The notes beneath the pieces are model-generated. The model saw only the letters and a list, made by a program, of their open reading frames with translations, did not search any database and had not been told where the DNA came from. From contig BDSI01000206.1 of the NCBI GenBank assembly GCA_003117195.1, positions 1-64,000 on the forward strand: 64,000 bases of DNA, in the 5' to 3' direction. The translations under genes and the position numbers were made by a program. The stretch's first letter is position 1, and the number at the start of each line of letters is the position of its first letter. Source of the stretch: Eudorina sp. 2006-703-Eu-15 (taxonomy: Eukaryota > Chlorophyta > Chlorophyceae > Chlamydomonadales > Volvocaceae). Shown one piece after another: positions 35,371 through 48,700 of the stretch.

Positions 35371-37832
35371 GACTACGGTAAGCACGGGGGGCTGACTGCG
35401 ACGCGTCAAAGATGTGGTTTGACTGGCGCGGGCTGACTTTGACTTGCATGTCGGATGGGGCGATTCGAGCTACGGGGGTTGGGGCAGGCAGGGGCGGGCG
35501 CTTTGACCGGGTTCGACCACGCCGCGCTGACGTACAGGGGGGGGCGGGTCCAGAGGTGGTGCGCATGTACAGCATAGCATGGCGCCGTACAACACGTGCA
35601 TCACGCACGGGTCTTTGGCGGTGTATATGTCGCGAGAATGAGCTTGGCCGGGAAGAAGGGGGGAAAAGGGGAGCCACCCACGCCGGAGTTTTGCTGCGCG
35701 CTGTGTGCGCAGCTCACCGCGCTGAAGCTTCCCTTCCAATCTCTCCCTTAGCGGCCAAGTCTCCGATGGCCCCCATGCCCTGAATCGCCATGGATCGCTG
35801 TCCCCATCTCAGTTTCGGGTGCGTGTGTGCGGGCATGTGTGTGTGTATGCTTGCTGCGGAGCCACTGGAGGACCCGGGACCGAAACCCAACATCCAGCCG
35901 TAGTTTCCCTTCCCCCTCTCCTTCTCTCTTCCTCTTCCTCTTTCTAAACTTTTTTCTTTTTCTCATTCTCGTGTCCTTTCTGCACCGTGCATTCTCTTGC
36001 CTCGTGTGGACTCGACGGCGGGTTGCGCCCCGGTTGCGGCTGGCTCGACACACGCAGGTGTACCTGATACCAACATTCTGATACTTATTTTGGGGGGAAG
36101 GGGCAGGGGGAAGGGGGGGCCGCGGTTATTGCGATGGACGTCCAACCTGCGAGGGGGACGGTGCGCGGAACGGGTTTGTGTGGAAGCTGTAGTGTGTTGG
36201 GACGAGGCGCGCTATCCTTCCTGTCTGTCCAAAGGTGGTGGTAACAGCCGCAGCACTCAACCACTGAAACGGTGTGATGTGGGGTGGGGGTTGGGACCTG
36301 GTGGTGTCCTGGGTGCGGCTTAATGGAGAACTGAGTCGACCGCGTGCACGTGCGCGTGTGTGTGGGGGAGAACTAAGTGGTTTCGGCAGGCACGGCAGAA
36401 CTGCGTGACATGCAAGGGGCATATCTAAGCCCGGAGAACGACTGTATGCCGCACAGCTGCCCCGGCCCAGTGTTTGCGTGTGTGTTTGCGTCTGTATGGG
36501 TGTGGTCGTGTGCACCAAGCACGTGCCCGGTGTGAATGTGGGACGCACTTCGCATCCCGGCGGCGATTGCTGGAATTGATCGCCAGCGGCAGAACCCGCT
36601 GGACAGCCACTATTGCGCTCCGCCTGCATGTGCTCTACAGTTTCCTGCCCGGGTACGGACCGGCCGGCCGGTGGGACGAGATATACGGCACAGTGGAGAG
36701 CCGCGTGCAGAGTTTGCGATGTGGGTTCCTTTAGGCACTTCATTGATTGATTCAAAAGAGCATAAATACAGGTTGCCCCGAGCAAACAAGAGCGGCTGCC
36801 AAAGCGACACTGCCGTCCCAGTGCTTAACTGTGCACGTGTACGTGCGTGTTGGAGGCATATGCGTGGGTTCTCCTCCGGAAGGAGAAGCGATTGACATGC
36901 GTTCTTTAGGAAAACAAGAAGCGCTTGTAACTGAAATACTTTGACACCGCCGTCCTCAAGCAGCCCTTTGATCCTTCACCCCAGCCCTCGCGTCGTTGGC
37001 TACTATCAATACACACCGGTCAGACGAGAGCCGTCATGTTCAGTACATGTCATGGGCTAATCGTATGTTTGCAGGCATAGGTCAATTGCCAAAGTGTACT
37101 TTTGGACGTGGGTCTTTCACGACTGGCGGAGGGATCAAGGATGTACGTCATGGATGGATGTTCGCAAATTGTGGGATAGATGCGAAGCACGTCGTCGGAC
37201 TACCGACGTGTGTACATTTAATTGGCAAAGAGTAAAGAAACTAAACTTGATCTGTGCAATCTGCGACAGTTGCAGTATTGCAGCGCATCCAAGCCTAGCT
37301 GTTGGCGTAGGTAAAACTTCATTTAAGTCGTAATGAAGGACACTGAGACAAAAATCAACTTCGCTGATTTCTTTTCGGCCTGTGCGTTTGCAGGGGCTTC
37401 TTGCATTCTGACCAGCGTACTCAAGTCTGTATTTTTCCAGAGTGTCAGAAGACCAGCACCGTGCGAAACATTGCGAGAAAGATATCGCAGCAGTCCTGAG
37501 GTCTTCCCAATCACGAGCCCCGTGCACGAGCCTCACGTACGATGCGTACGTCGCAACAGTTGGCTCACTTCAGCATTGCAGTCCACTTATGTAAACATAT
37601 TCGTTTTTGAATTGATTTGTTTCAGTACTTACTCAGTGGTCAGGGACGTGACTGCTCTTGGTCACCGCCTGTGGCTGGAAAACCAGTTGCGGATACACGT
37701 TGACAAATTTGTGATTGCTCAAAAAGCAAGGTGCCATGTCGGGCAGTATGAGCAAGCTTCATTGTTTGGCGCTTTGAACCGTGACATGACTCTTGGGACG
37801 GTGCCGCCCTCGCTGGAGGAGTAGCACTGCTC

Positions 37833-40800
37833 ATGGTCTCCGAGCAGCGGAATCCTGCGCCAAATGGTGCCACAGTGGCTCGCATGCATCCCGGCGGAAA
37901 CGGCAGGAGGACTATCACACGCGATTATCACCGCCTTATTAACGAATGCACGGAAAAGCTGCTTTCCAATCCAGCGCATACGCTGGCGATGCGCTTGAGA
38001 GCGCAGAGCTACCGAATGCTCGGTAAGGCCTGAGGTCTTGGCAGCTGACTGCACGCTCCTCGCCCCGGCGAAGCCTAGCGACTGGGTTATTGAAAGACTG
38101 CAGGGAAGCTTTGATAATAAATTTGTATTTTGCATCACAATATGACGAAATCAGGCCTCCGTCAACACGACTGAACGCAGGGGAGGACGATGCTGCGTTG
38201 GCTGACTACAACAGCCTACTTGCATTGGAGCCGACAAATGTAGATGCCCTTTTCTACCGTGGCACTATCTTGGAGCGGCAGCAGCGAATAGACGAAGCCA
38301 TCCAATGCTACACTGCGGTCCTGCAACACGAGCCACATCACCACAAAGCCCTTTACAATCGCGCGGTGTGCTATAGCGCGAAAGGGAGCTTCGCGCAGGC
38401 CATAGGTGCGACCGCATGTTTCCTGGGTGTTGGCCTTTCGTAGAGGGTGTTGTGTCCTTCCGGACGGCGTCAGGAGTTCAACCTTATTTTCTCACTCCCG
38501 TTTCGCAGAGGACTTCAGTGCCGCTATAGAATTGGACCAACAGACCTGCAAGGGGGCCAGGCGGCTGCGCGACCAGGACCCGGGCCAGCAGCAACTCGCC
38601 AGCTCACTCGGCGCGGCGGCCGACGCCGCTGCTGCAGCGGTCTTGCACGGCATCGGTGGAGGCAAACCGCACGCCCATGCGTTGCCCCACCATCTCCTGC
38701 AGCACCACGGCGCAGAGGGCGGCCCCGCGCTCTCCAGCACCAACTCGGTCTCCGATGCCTCGGCCGCGGGTTGGGATCGCTGGACGTCCAACGCGTCAGT
38801 ATGGAGCACCACGCCTCAATCTGCAGCTTCAGAAGAGGAGGTGGCGACTGCGGCGTCCGGTGCGGCCGGTTCCGGCGTCAACGCCATGTACGACGCTCAC
38901 GGAGCACCGCACACCGGGTCTGCGGGAACAGGCTACCCATCCGCATCATCCGCCTCCCAAGGACACGCCTATCCTGAGGGCGCAGGGGTGCTCGTGACCG
39001 CCCGCTCCAACGTCACCAACACGCATCCCCACACCGCAGCGCCGCCCCCATCGGAGGCCGGTGCCCCGCCCCCGAGCTCCCAGCTCCCGGACCACCACGA
39101 CCTGCACAACCCAGATCAGCACGGGCGCAGTTATCGGCACCTGCGCCAGCGGCAGCTCGTGGCGTCTGGTCTCGCAGATGAAGAGCTGGCCCGGTTCGCC
39201 GAGGAAGAGCAGCGGCTCCTGCAGCAGCAGCAGCAGTCACAGGAACCTTCGGTGCACGACTCGCTGGGCTCGTGGCTGGAACCCCGTCAGAGCGGCGGCT
39301 CAACGGACGCGGCCTGGGGCCAGGGCGTGATGGACGGAGAGCCGCCGGGGTCTACCTATCATTGTCATCAGCAGCAGCGGCAGCAGAAGCCGCAAGAGGA
39401 GGGCCTCCCTGCGTCTGCACAGCTGCTCGCCGCGCTGCAGGACGCCAAGGCCCTCCAACGGCACCAACAGGCGCAGCGCCAGCAGCAGCAGCAACAGCAG
39501 CAGGTGGAGGACGAGTACGTCCTGGAGCAGCTGCAGAGCATGTTCGTCGCGGCGCAGGAAGATGAGCAGGAGGGTATGCTCGGCCGCCAGGCCGCCGGTC
39601 AGAAGAACCCCTCGCACTTGAACGCGGCTGCGGCCGCGCGCGGCACACCCCACGGCGTGCTTCGGGAGGTGCAAGGCCAGGGCCTCGGGGTGAGCGGGCG
39701 CTCTAACACGCCCAAAGGACGTGTCGCAGTTGCCGCGCAGCGGGGCACCGCGGGTCCGGGCGCCGTGCTGGGTCCGTGGACCGCGCGGCCGCATGCGGCG
39801 CAGGGGAGGCCGCCAGGGCCCGCTCGGTCACAGCCGCAGCGCCAGGTGCAGCTATCGAGTCGCAGCGCGGCGCGCGGCGGTGCCGGTGGCGGTGCCGGAC
39901 CCGGAACCGGGTTCACCCCGCCAGGGCTGGGCCGAGAGCTGCGTTCGCCCAGTCCGTTTGAACGCATCGTCCAGGATGACCGCATCTCGAAGATGGCCGG
40001 GGCGACAGCCGCGGCCGGCAGCGGCCTGGCGCGTCACGTGCGCAACAACAGCACCGGCAGCACCATCGACCGCGGCGGCACGCCGCCCTCTGCGCCGCTC
40101 TCCTCTGCGCCTTCAAACCTGCGGGCTAGCTCATTCTCGTCATCGCATTCACACCACCAGCCGCCGCCGCAGCCTCCGCAAGCGCACCAACAACAGCAGC
40201 AGGTCACGTTGCCGGGGCAAGGGGCGCCCGGGCGGCCTCGCTCTGCGTCGCAGCAGTGGCAGCAGCAGCAGCCGGCCAGTCCGAGGGACCTGCGCGACTC
40301 GTACCAGGTGAACGGCGGCGGCGAAGGACACGACCAGCGCGGAGAGGCGGCGCCGCAGGCCAACGGCAAGTCCGATCAGGCTCAGCAACTCAACGGTGCG
40401 GGGCGCGGGTCGCTCGGTACATCCCGAGAGCTTGAAGCGCTGCAATGCAAGGCCGCCAACGGCGCACCTGGTCTACTCGGGTTGGGTGGCTTTGGGAGCG
40501 GCGACGGCGACCAGACCAATGGCTGCATAGCCGTGGCAGCGGGGCGAGGTGGCGGCGAGGCGGGTCCGGAAGGGACGGAGCCGGGGCCTGGTGACAGCGC
40601 GTTGGACCCATGGGTCGTTGGGGGCCACGGGGGCATGGCGGCGGCGTTGGAGATGTCGCGTCCGTCGACTTCATCCAGCGCGGCGTCGGATCCATCGGAC
40701 CAGAACAGCAGGTGAGGACTGACGGCGTTTGCGTGACGTGGGCGTGCGGGTCCAGGGCTGCCGTGACGTGGGCGTGCGGGTAAGGACTTGGTAAGGAGTC

Positions 40801-42836
40801 CCTCGGGGTGCAGGGTGCAATCAAGGCACAGGCCCGGGTGGGGAGGTGGGCGCTGGACGACCGCGATGCTCTGTGGGCAGCAAAGGGCAGGAGGGTCGGG
40901 GACGGGACGGTGGGACGAGTTTTTTCCGCGACCACGGCGAGGACTCTCGGCTCCACACTTCCCGGGCCAGGGGCCCATGGCGATGGCACGTTGACACGAT
41001 AGTCCACTGGCTCTCTCTCTCCCCCTCATTTGCGCAGTCCTGTGGCGTCAGGTCTGGGTCCCAGAGCACTGAGCCTAGTACGTACATATATTGAGAGCCC
41101 GGAGCCCCGGACTGTGTCGAACAGGGATCGCCTGCCTCCTGACCGGCCTGCTTGAGCCCGTCGGCGACCTGCCGTTCCGTTGGACCCTGTCCGGTCCTTG
41201 TGTGCGCAGGCACAAGGTGATAGAGCAGCTCAACGCTCGGGCCTTTGCGCTCCGGCAGCAGGGCAAGTTGGTGGAGGCGGTGCGGGAGTACAGCAGGGCG
41301 CTGGAGCTGGACCCCTACCACTTCAAGACGCTCTTCAACCGCGGCTTCACATACGACAGGGTGAGGAGACCCGGCCGCGCCGGGTCTGGGAGCCGGCTCG
41401 GGTCTGGCTGGGAGTCTGCCATGGCGCCTTCCAGGCCATCGGGTTGAGGGAGCTGGGACCGCGGGCGGCATCCATCCATCCATCCATTCAATCAGTGATG
41501 ATGTCGTCCAGCACCCTAAACCCCTTGCCCAGAAGGTGGTGGCATCCATCGCATGCATGTTGTGCTGCTGCAATGCTCCCTGCCCCTGCACTGCTCCCTG
41601 CCTCGCGCGCGCGCAGCTTGGGGAGCTGGTGGCGGCGGTGGAGGACTACACCCAGGCGCTGGCAGTCGACCCGCAGAGCTCGTACGCGCACTACAACCGG
41701 GGCATCACGAGGGACCGGCTGCAGGTGGGCGGAGCAGCACTGCGGCGGGGGCAGGGCAGCTGCGGCCCTTGGGGAGAGGGGCCCGAGCGCTGATGTACTT
41801 GTACTGGGCGGTTGTTGCTCGGTTCCTTGTGGCAACCCGGGCGCAGGGCCACCCCACCTGGCTGCCCTGGCTGGCCAGCAACTAGGCTAACCAGCGCGCG
41901 TGAAGGGGCGGTGGCCCTGATGCAGTGCAAGCAGTGCTAGAGGCACGGCATCTGGCGCCGCGTCCGCGTCCCTGGTGACGTGAACGGGGGAGACCACGTG
42001 TGAATCGCAGGACTTTGCGGGCGCGGTGGAGGACTTCACGGCCGCCATCCGTCTGGAGCCTAACAGCGCGGATTTCTACCACAACAGGGGCTTCGCGCTG
42101 AGGAAGCAGGTGAGGGAGTCTGTCACTGGAAACACCAGCAACACCATGGGAAACGGCGAGTTAAGCGGCTCGCAGGACTGTGTGACTGTGCGTGGGTCAG
42201 CGATCGCGGGAACACTCCGAAACCATGCACTCGTGTGCCGATCATCGCCGCCGCGGGCACGCCACACCCTTGCGCGACAGGCCGCTGACGATGACTGACG
42301 GTACCTGGACAACTGTGCCGGGGCCGGTCTGTCGCTGTTCGCAGGGCATGTTTGAGGCGGCCATCAACGACTACACCATGGCCATCATGCTCAACCCCAA
42401 CCACTGCCGCGCCTTCTACAATCGGGCGTTCTGCCACGACCGGCTGAACCACGTCCAACCGGTGCGGTGACGCTGGAGTAGCCACCACATGAGCTTTGGG
42501 ACCTTCCCATCATGTTGACGTCATGTCATTTTTACCCAATTTATTTCATCTGCTTGTTTTCATGTTATTTTACTTCGTTGCTTCCCACCAGTGGGCGAAG
42601 AAGCCTCGCTGCTCTCCCACCCCTACGTCTCGCCTCGGGCTCCCCATCGGGTCCCGTGGCTGTGCCTGTGGCTCCGCGGCCCACTGCTCCCCCGCGGCCG
42701 ACCTGCGCGTCGATTTGGAAGGGACGACACGCGGTGTCGAATGGTGTGTGAGCTCAGCCCGGGGAAACAGGCCTGTCCTGTCTGGCCGTCCGCGTGTGCC
42801 TGATTGTGGATGTGCGCCTCCCTGCCGCTGCTGCTG

Positions 42837-42867
<31 letters not shown>

Positions 42868-45719
42868 CGGTGACTGCGATTGCAACTGCGACTGGCAGGC
42901 GATCGACGACTACACCAAGGCGCTCGAGATGGAACCCAACAACGCCACCGCGCTGCACAACCGGGGCAGCCTGCACGAGCGGAACAGCAGGTGGGTGGTG
43001 GTGCGGCCAGCCGCTCATCCAAGGTCTCTCAGCACGGGTCGCTGACGGTCCCGGGTCGGGTCGGTGCTCGGGTCAGACCGTTCCTAGCATCCCCTCCCCG
43101 ACCTCTGCCTTCCTCCTTTTCCTCCTCCTGGCAGGTGCCCCTGGTTTTGACTCCCCCATGATGGGATGATGGGTGAAGCTCAGAGCCTCGTGAAGATCAT
43201 TCAGACCCGGACCCGTCGTATCCGACTCCTCCTCCTCACGTGCTCACATGTGTTTCCTGTCGCGGCCGCCGCCGCCGCCGCCCCCGGCTTGCCTCCTGCG
43301 TGTGTGTGTTTTCTGTCGCGGCCGCGGCCGCCACACACACACCCGGGTTGCCGCCTCCTCCCCCGCAGGTCTGACCTGGCGCTGCAGGACTTCGACCAGG
43401 CGATCCGGGTGGATCCCAACTGCGCCCAGTCGTACAACGCCCGCGGCATGCTGCTGCAGCACCTGGGCCGCCTGGAGGAGGCGCAGGCGGATCTGGACAT
43501 GGCGGTGGCGCTGATGCAGCCGCCCAGCGCCTCGCTGTTCCGCACCCGGGCGCAGATACGGCGGGAGCGGGGAGACCACTACGGGGCGGTGCAGGTAGGG
43601 GGCGGAGCGGGGAGACCACTACGGGGCGGTGCAGGTAGGGGGCGGAGGGGCAGGGATGACCTGGGACGGTGGGTAAGAGGTATGGGAGAGACGTATGGGG
43701 GGAGGTGAGAACGGAACAGGAACCAAAAGTTACGCAGGTATGGGTGGCGGGCACGTGACCGTGGAGGCAGCGGCAGGGCCGCCATGACAGCAGGGGGCCC
43801 CGGCGCCCGTTTGGGCCCCCACGTTCGGACCCGATATGACCAGAGATTACGAGTTTGCTGTATTTTGAGAGCATTGCTTGCCGGGCGGATGTGCGCCGCT
43901 CAAATCTACCTGTGATGGTGCCAGACAATGCATTGGTGCGGTGCTGTCCGTGCTGCTGTCCTTTGCTGCTGTCGCGGCTCTCCTGCTGACCGGTGTGTGG
44001 GGTATTTGGTCTGCGGCCCCGGTCCTCTGCCCGATCAGGACCTGACTCGCGCCATCGCGCTGGACCCGGTGGACCTGCTCAGCTACAGCCGGCGTGCGCA
44101 CTGCTTCCGGCGCATGGGGGAGTACGAGAGTGCCATCCGCGACTACACCCGGGTAGGGGCAGATGGCGGAACCTGCCTGTTGGCCTGGGGAGGGGAGTCG
44201 ACGGCTTGACAGGGGGCCGGCGGGTTGACGCCTCACACAACCTCAGCCACCTGGGGAGGGGAGTCGACGGCTTGACAGGGGGCCGGCGGGTTGACGCCTC
44301 ACACAACCTCAGCCACCAACATTGTCGGAGTCAGACCTAGATGAGATGAGATGAGAGTGGTTCATCGGAGGTAGGAGGCGGGAAGTGGGTCGGTGGGTCG
44401 AGCAAGGCAGACCGCCGCGGACTCGACAACAACCCGAACCTGGATGAGCGTGATGAGGGTGTAATGGTTCAGCTACGGAGGTAACCCGCCCGGACCAAAG
44501 CGTGCGTGTGTCGTTGTGTGAGATCGTTAGATGGCGATCCGGGCCTGACGCTGGCCCAGCCCCATCGGATAAACCGCCGAAGCCCTCTCTCTGTGTGGGT
44601 ATAGCGAGAGACCCGCCCGGACCACCCAGGCCCAAAGATACTTACCATGCAACCTGCGATGTATGTACCAGAGAGGTGGCGGAGTTACTGTGTGTGTCGC
44701 GGCAATGCTTTGGCGGTCCGCAGGCCATCGCCCTGTCCCCCAACAACCCCAAACTCCATACCATCCGCGCCTACTGCTACGCCATGATCGAGTGGTACGG
44801 CGAGGCGGTGGCGGACTACGACGTGGTACTGGCCCTGGAGCCGGGCAACGCGCACGCCGGCTACAACCGCTCCATTGCGCTGGAGAAGCTCGGAGGCGCC
44901 ATCGACCGGGCGGCGGCGGAGCTATCGGCGGCAGCCGCCGCGGGCAACGGCGCCGCCGCCCCTGCCGGCGCGCCGCCGGAGCGGGCCCGGCCGCAGTCCT
45001 CCTCCGCGCAGGCGGGAGGACAAGGCGGTCCCGGCGGCCGCGGCGGGCCCATCCGCAGCCACAGCCAGAGCCCCATGGCGGTTGCGAGTCCGGAGCTGTC
45101 CGCGGCCGGCGGCGACTATGGCGTCGGCGCGCCGGGGCCGGCGGCGGCGGCGGCGGTGCCCAACGGCATGCCGCGGTCCGTCCCTCAGGTTCAGGGCATG
45201 CCGCCGCCGAAGCAGGCCTGGGCATCCATGGACGGCCGTCACTTCCTGCAGCAGCCGCAGCAGCAACAACAACCTGGCCCGCCGCCGGTGGCTGCCCGAA
45301 TGAGCGCAGGGGCGTCCTTGGGCAGTGGGTCCGCTGCTGCTGCGGCGGCTGCGGCGGCCTCCTTCCGGGGTCCCAGCCCGATGCGGGGGGGCGGTGGGGC
45401 CGTGGGTGGGCCCGCGAGTGCCTCGGGCCGCACGGCGGCGACCTGGGGATCCGGCCATCCCGCGGCGGCGGCGACGGCGGCGGGGGGCTTGTCGGCGCAA
45501 GGCATGTATCCGTACCGCGGCTCCCAGGGCAGCGCGCAGGGTGTGGGAGGCCTGGTGAACGGCCCAGGCAGCGTGTATCGAAGCCAGCAGTTCCACCCCC
45601 AGCAGCAGCCCCAACAGCCCCAACAGCAGTGGTTCGGCGTGGATGGGGGGCCGATGAGCAACGGGGTCGTGCACGGCGGCCGCAGCCGCACCCCGCATCG
45701 GATCGTGGCGGTACCGTGA
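37833..45719 (+). CDS. large TPR-repeat protein with a long Gln/Ala/Gly-rich insert
   Basis: Eleven exons: 37833-38022, 38181-38405, 38509-40711, 41210-41360, 41617-41724, 42011-42109, 42345-42461, 42899-42990, 43369-43594, 44039-44152, 44724-45719; all phases agree (1506 residues). TPR units are clear: ALADYNSLLALEPTNVDALF, AIQCYTAVLQHEPHHHKALY, AVREYSRALELDPYHFKTLF, AVEDYTQALAVDPQSSYAHY, AVEDFTAAIRLEPNSADFYH, AINDYTMAIMLNPNHCRAFY, AIDDYTKALEMEPNN, ALQDFDQAIRVDP, DLTRAIALDPVDLL and a last unit ending HAGYNRSIALEKL. Several exons hold one TPR each, so exon edges follow the repeat. Exon 3 inserts about 700 disordered residues rich in Gln, Ala, Gly and Ser after the third TPR, and the C-terminus is a similar 270-residue tail. 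TPR arrays bind partner proteins; no specific function can be assigned. Confidence 0.85.
43564..43643 (+). repeat. 40-bp tandem duplication across a 5' splice site
   Basis: The unit GGAGCGGGGAGACCACTACG...GTAGGGGGC is present twice, at 43564-43603 and 43604-43643. Each copy contains the exon end GTGCAG followed by GTAGGG, so the donor of TPR exon 9 exists twice (GT at 43595 and 43635). Confidence 0.93.
44185..44316 (+). repeat. 66-bp tandem duplication in TPR intron 10
   Basis: Two adjacent, essentially identical 66-bp copies begin CTGGGGAGGGGAGTCGACGG at 44185 and 44251. Confidence 0.93.
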
Positions 45720-48700
45720 GGTGACGATTGACCAGTTGGTTCGGTGGGTGGTGGATGGGTAGGTGGGTGGTTTGAGTGGTCGGGTGGCGGTGGCACGCAC
45801 GCTGCATGCTGGCTCAACCAGGAAACAAAACGCTCACAGGCTAGGGCACCATTTCCTGGTGTTCAGAACACGCGTTCAGTTTTTGAGTGATTATGAGACC
45901 GGAGGGAAGCAGTACATGTTGAGAGAGGGACAGAGATGGAGGGAGAGAAAGAGAGACAGAGCGTAGGAATGTGGTATATGGTGGCCCGAGCAACAGGTAA
46001 GAGAGATAGAGGGAACGGGCCAATCGTTTTGGCGGGTGAGGGTGGCCACCGCCGCCACCACTGCCGCCGCCGCCGCTGGTGCAGGTTTCCCTAATCACGC
46101 ACACGCTGTGGCGAGGGAGGTTTGATGGTGCCGGTCTGGCTGGTTCGCCCTGGGGGGGTTCGCCAGGGGGGGTCCACGACCACGTCCGTTCTGCGGTCAC
46201 GATGCGGCCACTGTGGCCTTGGTGATGCTGCCGGACATCGCCAGAAGTGCTGGCGCCCGGCCCTGGCATGTGTGGTTTCACCGGCCGGTTTTCACCCAGT
46301 GTTGGGTGAACCAGCCCCAGCAGGTCCGGCTCCCGCTTATTCGCGTGTGGGTGTATAGTCGTGACGGCAGCGGTGGCGGCGTTGGCAGAGGCAGCGGCGG
46401 AATCTGCGAGGTGAAGCCGACCGACCTGCCCCGAGTTCATCGCCAGCGCGCCCGCTCCGTCCCCAAGCCCGCATTGGGCCCGTCAAAAGGAGCCAGCAGA
46501 TAACAGGATAGGCAGTACTCGTTGTGCGGGTTTTGTTCCGCTTGGCGTGCGTGTATGGTAGCTGTGTGCCATCTCTGCCGGCGCGCGCACTCGCACTCGC
46601 CGCACACCCAAAGCACGGCGGCCGCAAAGTCGGACGCGCCAGGAGACAGTTGTATCAATGCCGTGCAATGCTGACAAAGAAGCTGATGGAACCTTCAGTG
46701 ACGCGATCGTGGCCGGCCGCCAAAAATTGCCACAAGAATTTACATTCCGTGGGCCGAAGAGGGCTGACTTCGCGGGTGCAACTGTGTGTGTATTCACGCG
46801 TCGGCCCGCATCCCGTAGTCCCGTGGAGCCGCCCCGCGATGACCTAAAATCTGTTTGCTGCCTCTGGCTCTTCGGCCTATCTGGTTTTCTCTTGTCTGTC
46901 TCTCCTCTGATGCACCTGACCTCGATCCTGCACCGTGCTTTGAGGACCGTCTTGGCTGTGTGGCAACCGGGCGGCTTTCTGATTTCGGGGCGGGGCTGTC
47001 AGGGTCTTGTGGGAAGGGAATGGTTGCCGTGGGCACCTCTAGATCTCGCGCGCGCGAATGAGTCGTTTGCCGACGGTGCGAGTCACTCCCTCAAGGGCAG
47101 TCTCATGGGAGTTCTGGGAGGGTATATATTCGTGTGGGACTTTGGGAGGGTTGCCCAGGTCTGACGCGGCTTCCAGGTGATGGATAAGGGGCAACGGTGC
47201 CAAAGCGCAACCCCCGATTGTTAAGATGCTTGTGCAGAATAGCTGTGTCGCGCCATCTGTGTGTGTGGACGGGGGAAGCGCTGGTGGGAGGCGCGTGTAG
47301 GGCATTTGCATGTCGTCGTCGCGGGCGCGCCGGTGCCGGGTGTACCGGTATCCGAATCACTGCGTCACTTGAATCGTTAGCGTTGCGTGTATGTGTTTGT
47401 GTGTGGAGGCATACACGCGTGGAGGCATACATTTCTCGTGGGCTTCTTGGCGCCCTCAACTGGTGGTGGTGGATGATCATCGGTCATGGTCATCATCGCC
47501 GGAGTTCGTCGGAGGCATGTGCGTCAGGGAGTCTGTAGCCTTGTGTCGCTCGTGGCGGAGGCGCCGAATGCGCCCAGCGCGGATTCAATGAACCTGCGCG
47601 ACGTTGCCTGAGGCGGCGCTGTAGGACGACGGCAGAGCGGGTCGGCACATGCCGGTTGCGCTCGGCGTTGCAGCGGTTCATCCAGGGGCAGGGACAGGGC
47701 AAACAAATGCAGTGCATGGCTGCGGCTGGGTGGAAAGATGATGTCACCGTGCGGCCCGTGTGGGCTCGTCTGCGGCGCGAGACAGCCATCCCTTCCCGTT
47801 TGCCTGTAGCCGTGGGCAGAACTGAATACCAAGCCCACCTGGTTCAAGGGCGGCGTTGCGCCAACGCCCCTCTTGATGCGTGGCATGGCATGCGGTGGCG
47901 CAGGAGTCCTTGCTCGCTCCAGGGTGGGGACACGCTGTTGACCAACCTCGCTGTTTTGACGTTTTATGATACGCGCTCTTTGGTGTCGTTATGACCCGTG
48001 ACCTGGATGATAGTGAAAACGCATTGATCCCAGAATGGCCGCCATCCATTGATGGATACCGGTCGCTCCTTTTTTATTGTGCGAATCCTGTGTGTAGGTG
48101 TGGTGATGTGGTGATTGCGGTTGGGGGCGGTGGTGATATCTGACCGTTTCTCCGATGTTACGGTGATTTCTTTCGACGACGATAGATTTGGTCGTCAGTC
48201 CTGGTGCTCGTTCCTCGCAAGGGCTGGTGCGGGCGGTGTTCTGACCCGCCGTTTGAAATGTGGTCGAGGGAGGGGAGGGGGAGTAGGAGCCTGGCAATGG
48301 CCCTTCCAGCGGGATGAGTGAGAGCGGCTGCGGCTGTGTCGCGCCCCACTACGCTGGCGCACAACTCATTGACTGCCTTGCGGTGCAATCCAGAGATAGG
48401 AGGTGATGATAGTGATGGTTCAGATGCCCATGATCCTTTGAACCGTTGCGCCGGATATTGCTGTAGCTGGCGTGCGTGCCGTCGAGTATCGTTGCCGTGT
48501 CGATTTGCGATGTATGTAGTGCAGTATATGCGCAGATGGCGTCGCCGCCGTCGGTGCCGCAGCAGCAGGAGCTGATGTCAGGTTGTTGTATGACCGTTAT
48601 TTTGGAGAGTCAAGCGCGGTCCGCCCTGCAGCAGATTTCGTTGCCCGGTATTCATTTCGGGGAGGGAGTATTGAGGTACGGTACCTGGACAACGGCAAGT

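Larger units (their letters stand above)
33816..37832. other. intergenic region between matrix-protein and TPR genes
   Basis: Four kilobases without a supported exon. The first half is rich in GT/CA microsatellites and short tandem repeats; 36700-37830 is AT-richer and leads into the TPR gene. An open frame at 37333-37824 stops nine bases before the TPR ATG and shows no recognisable domain; it could be 5' UTR or an upstream ORF. Confidence 0.45.

Noticed and set aside
37333..37824. 163-codon ORF just before the TPR start as a separate gene
   Set aside because: No recognisable domain and AT-rich codon use unlike other genes here; more likely 5' UTR or chance.
42462..42475. VQPVR-stop as the end of a shorter TPR gene
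   Set aside because: GTGCGG at 42462 works as a donor in phase with the next TPR exon at 42899, and five more TPR-bearing exons follow.
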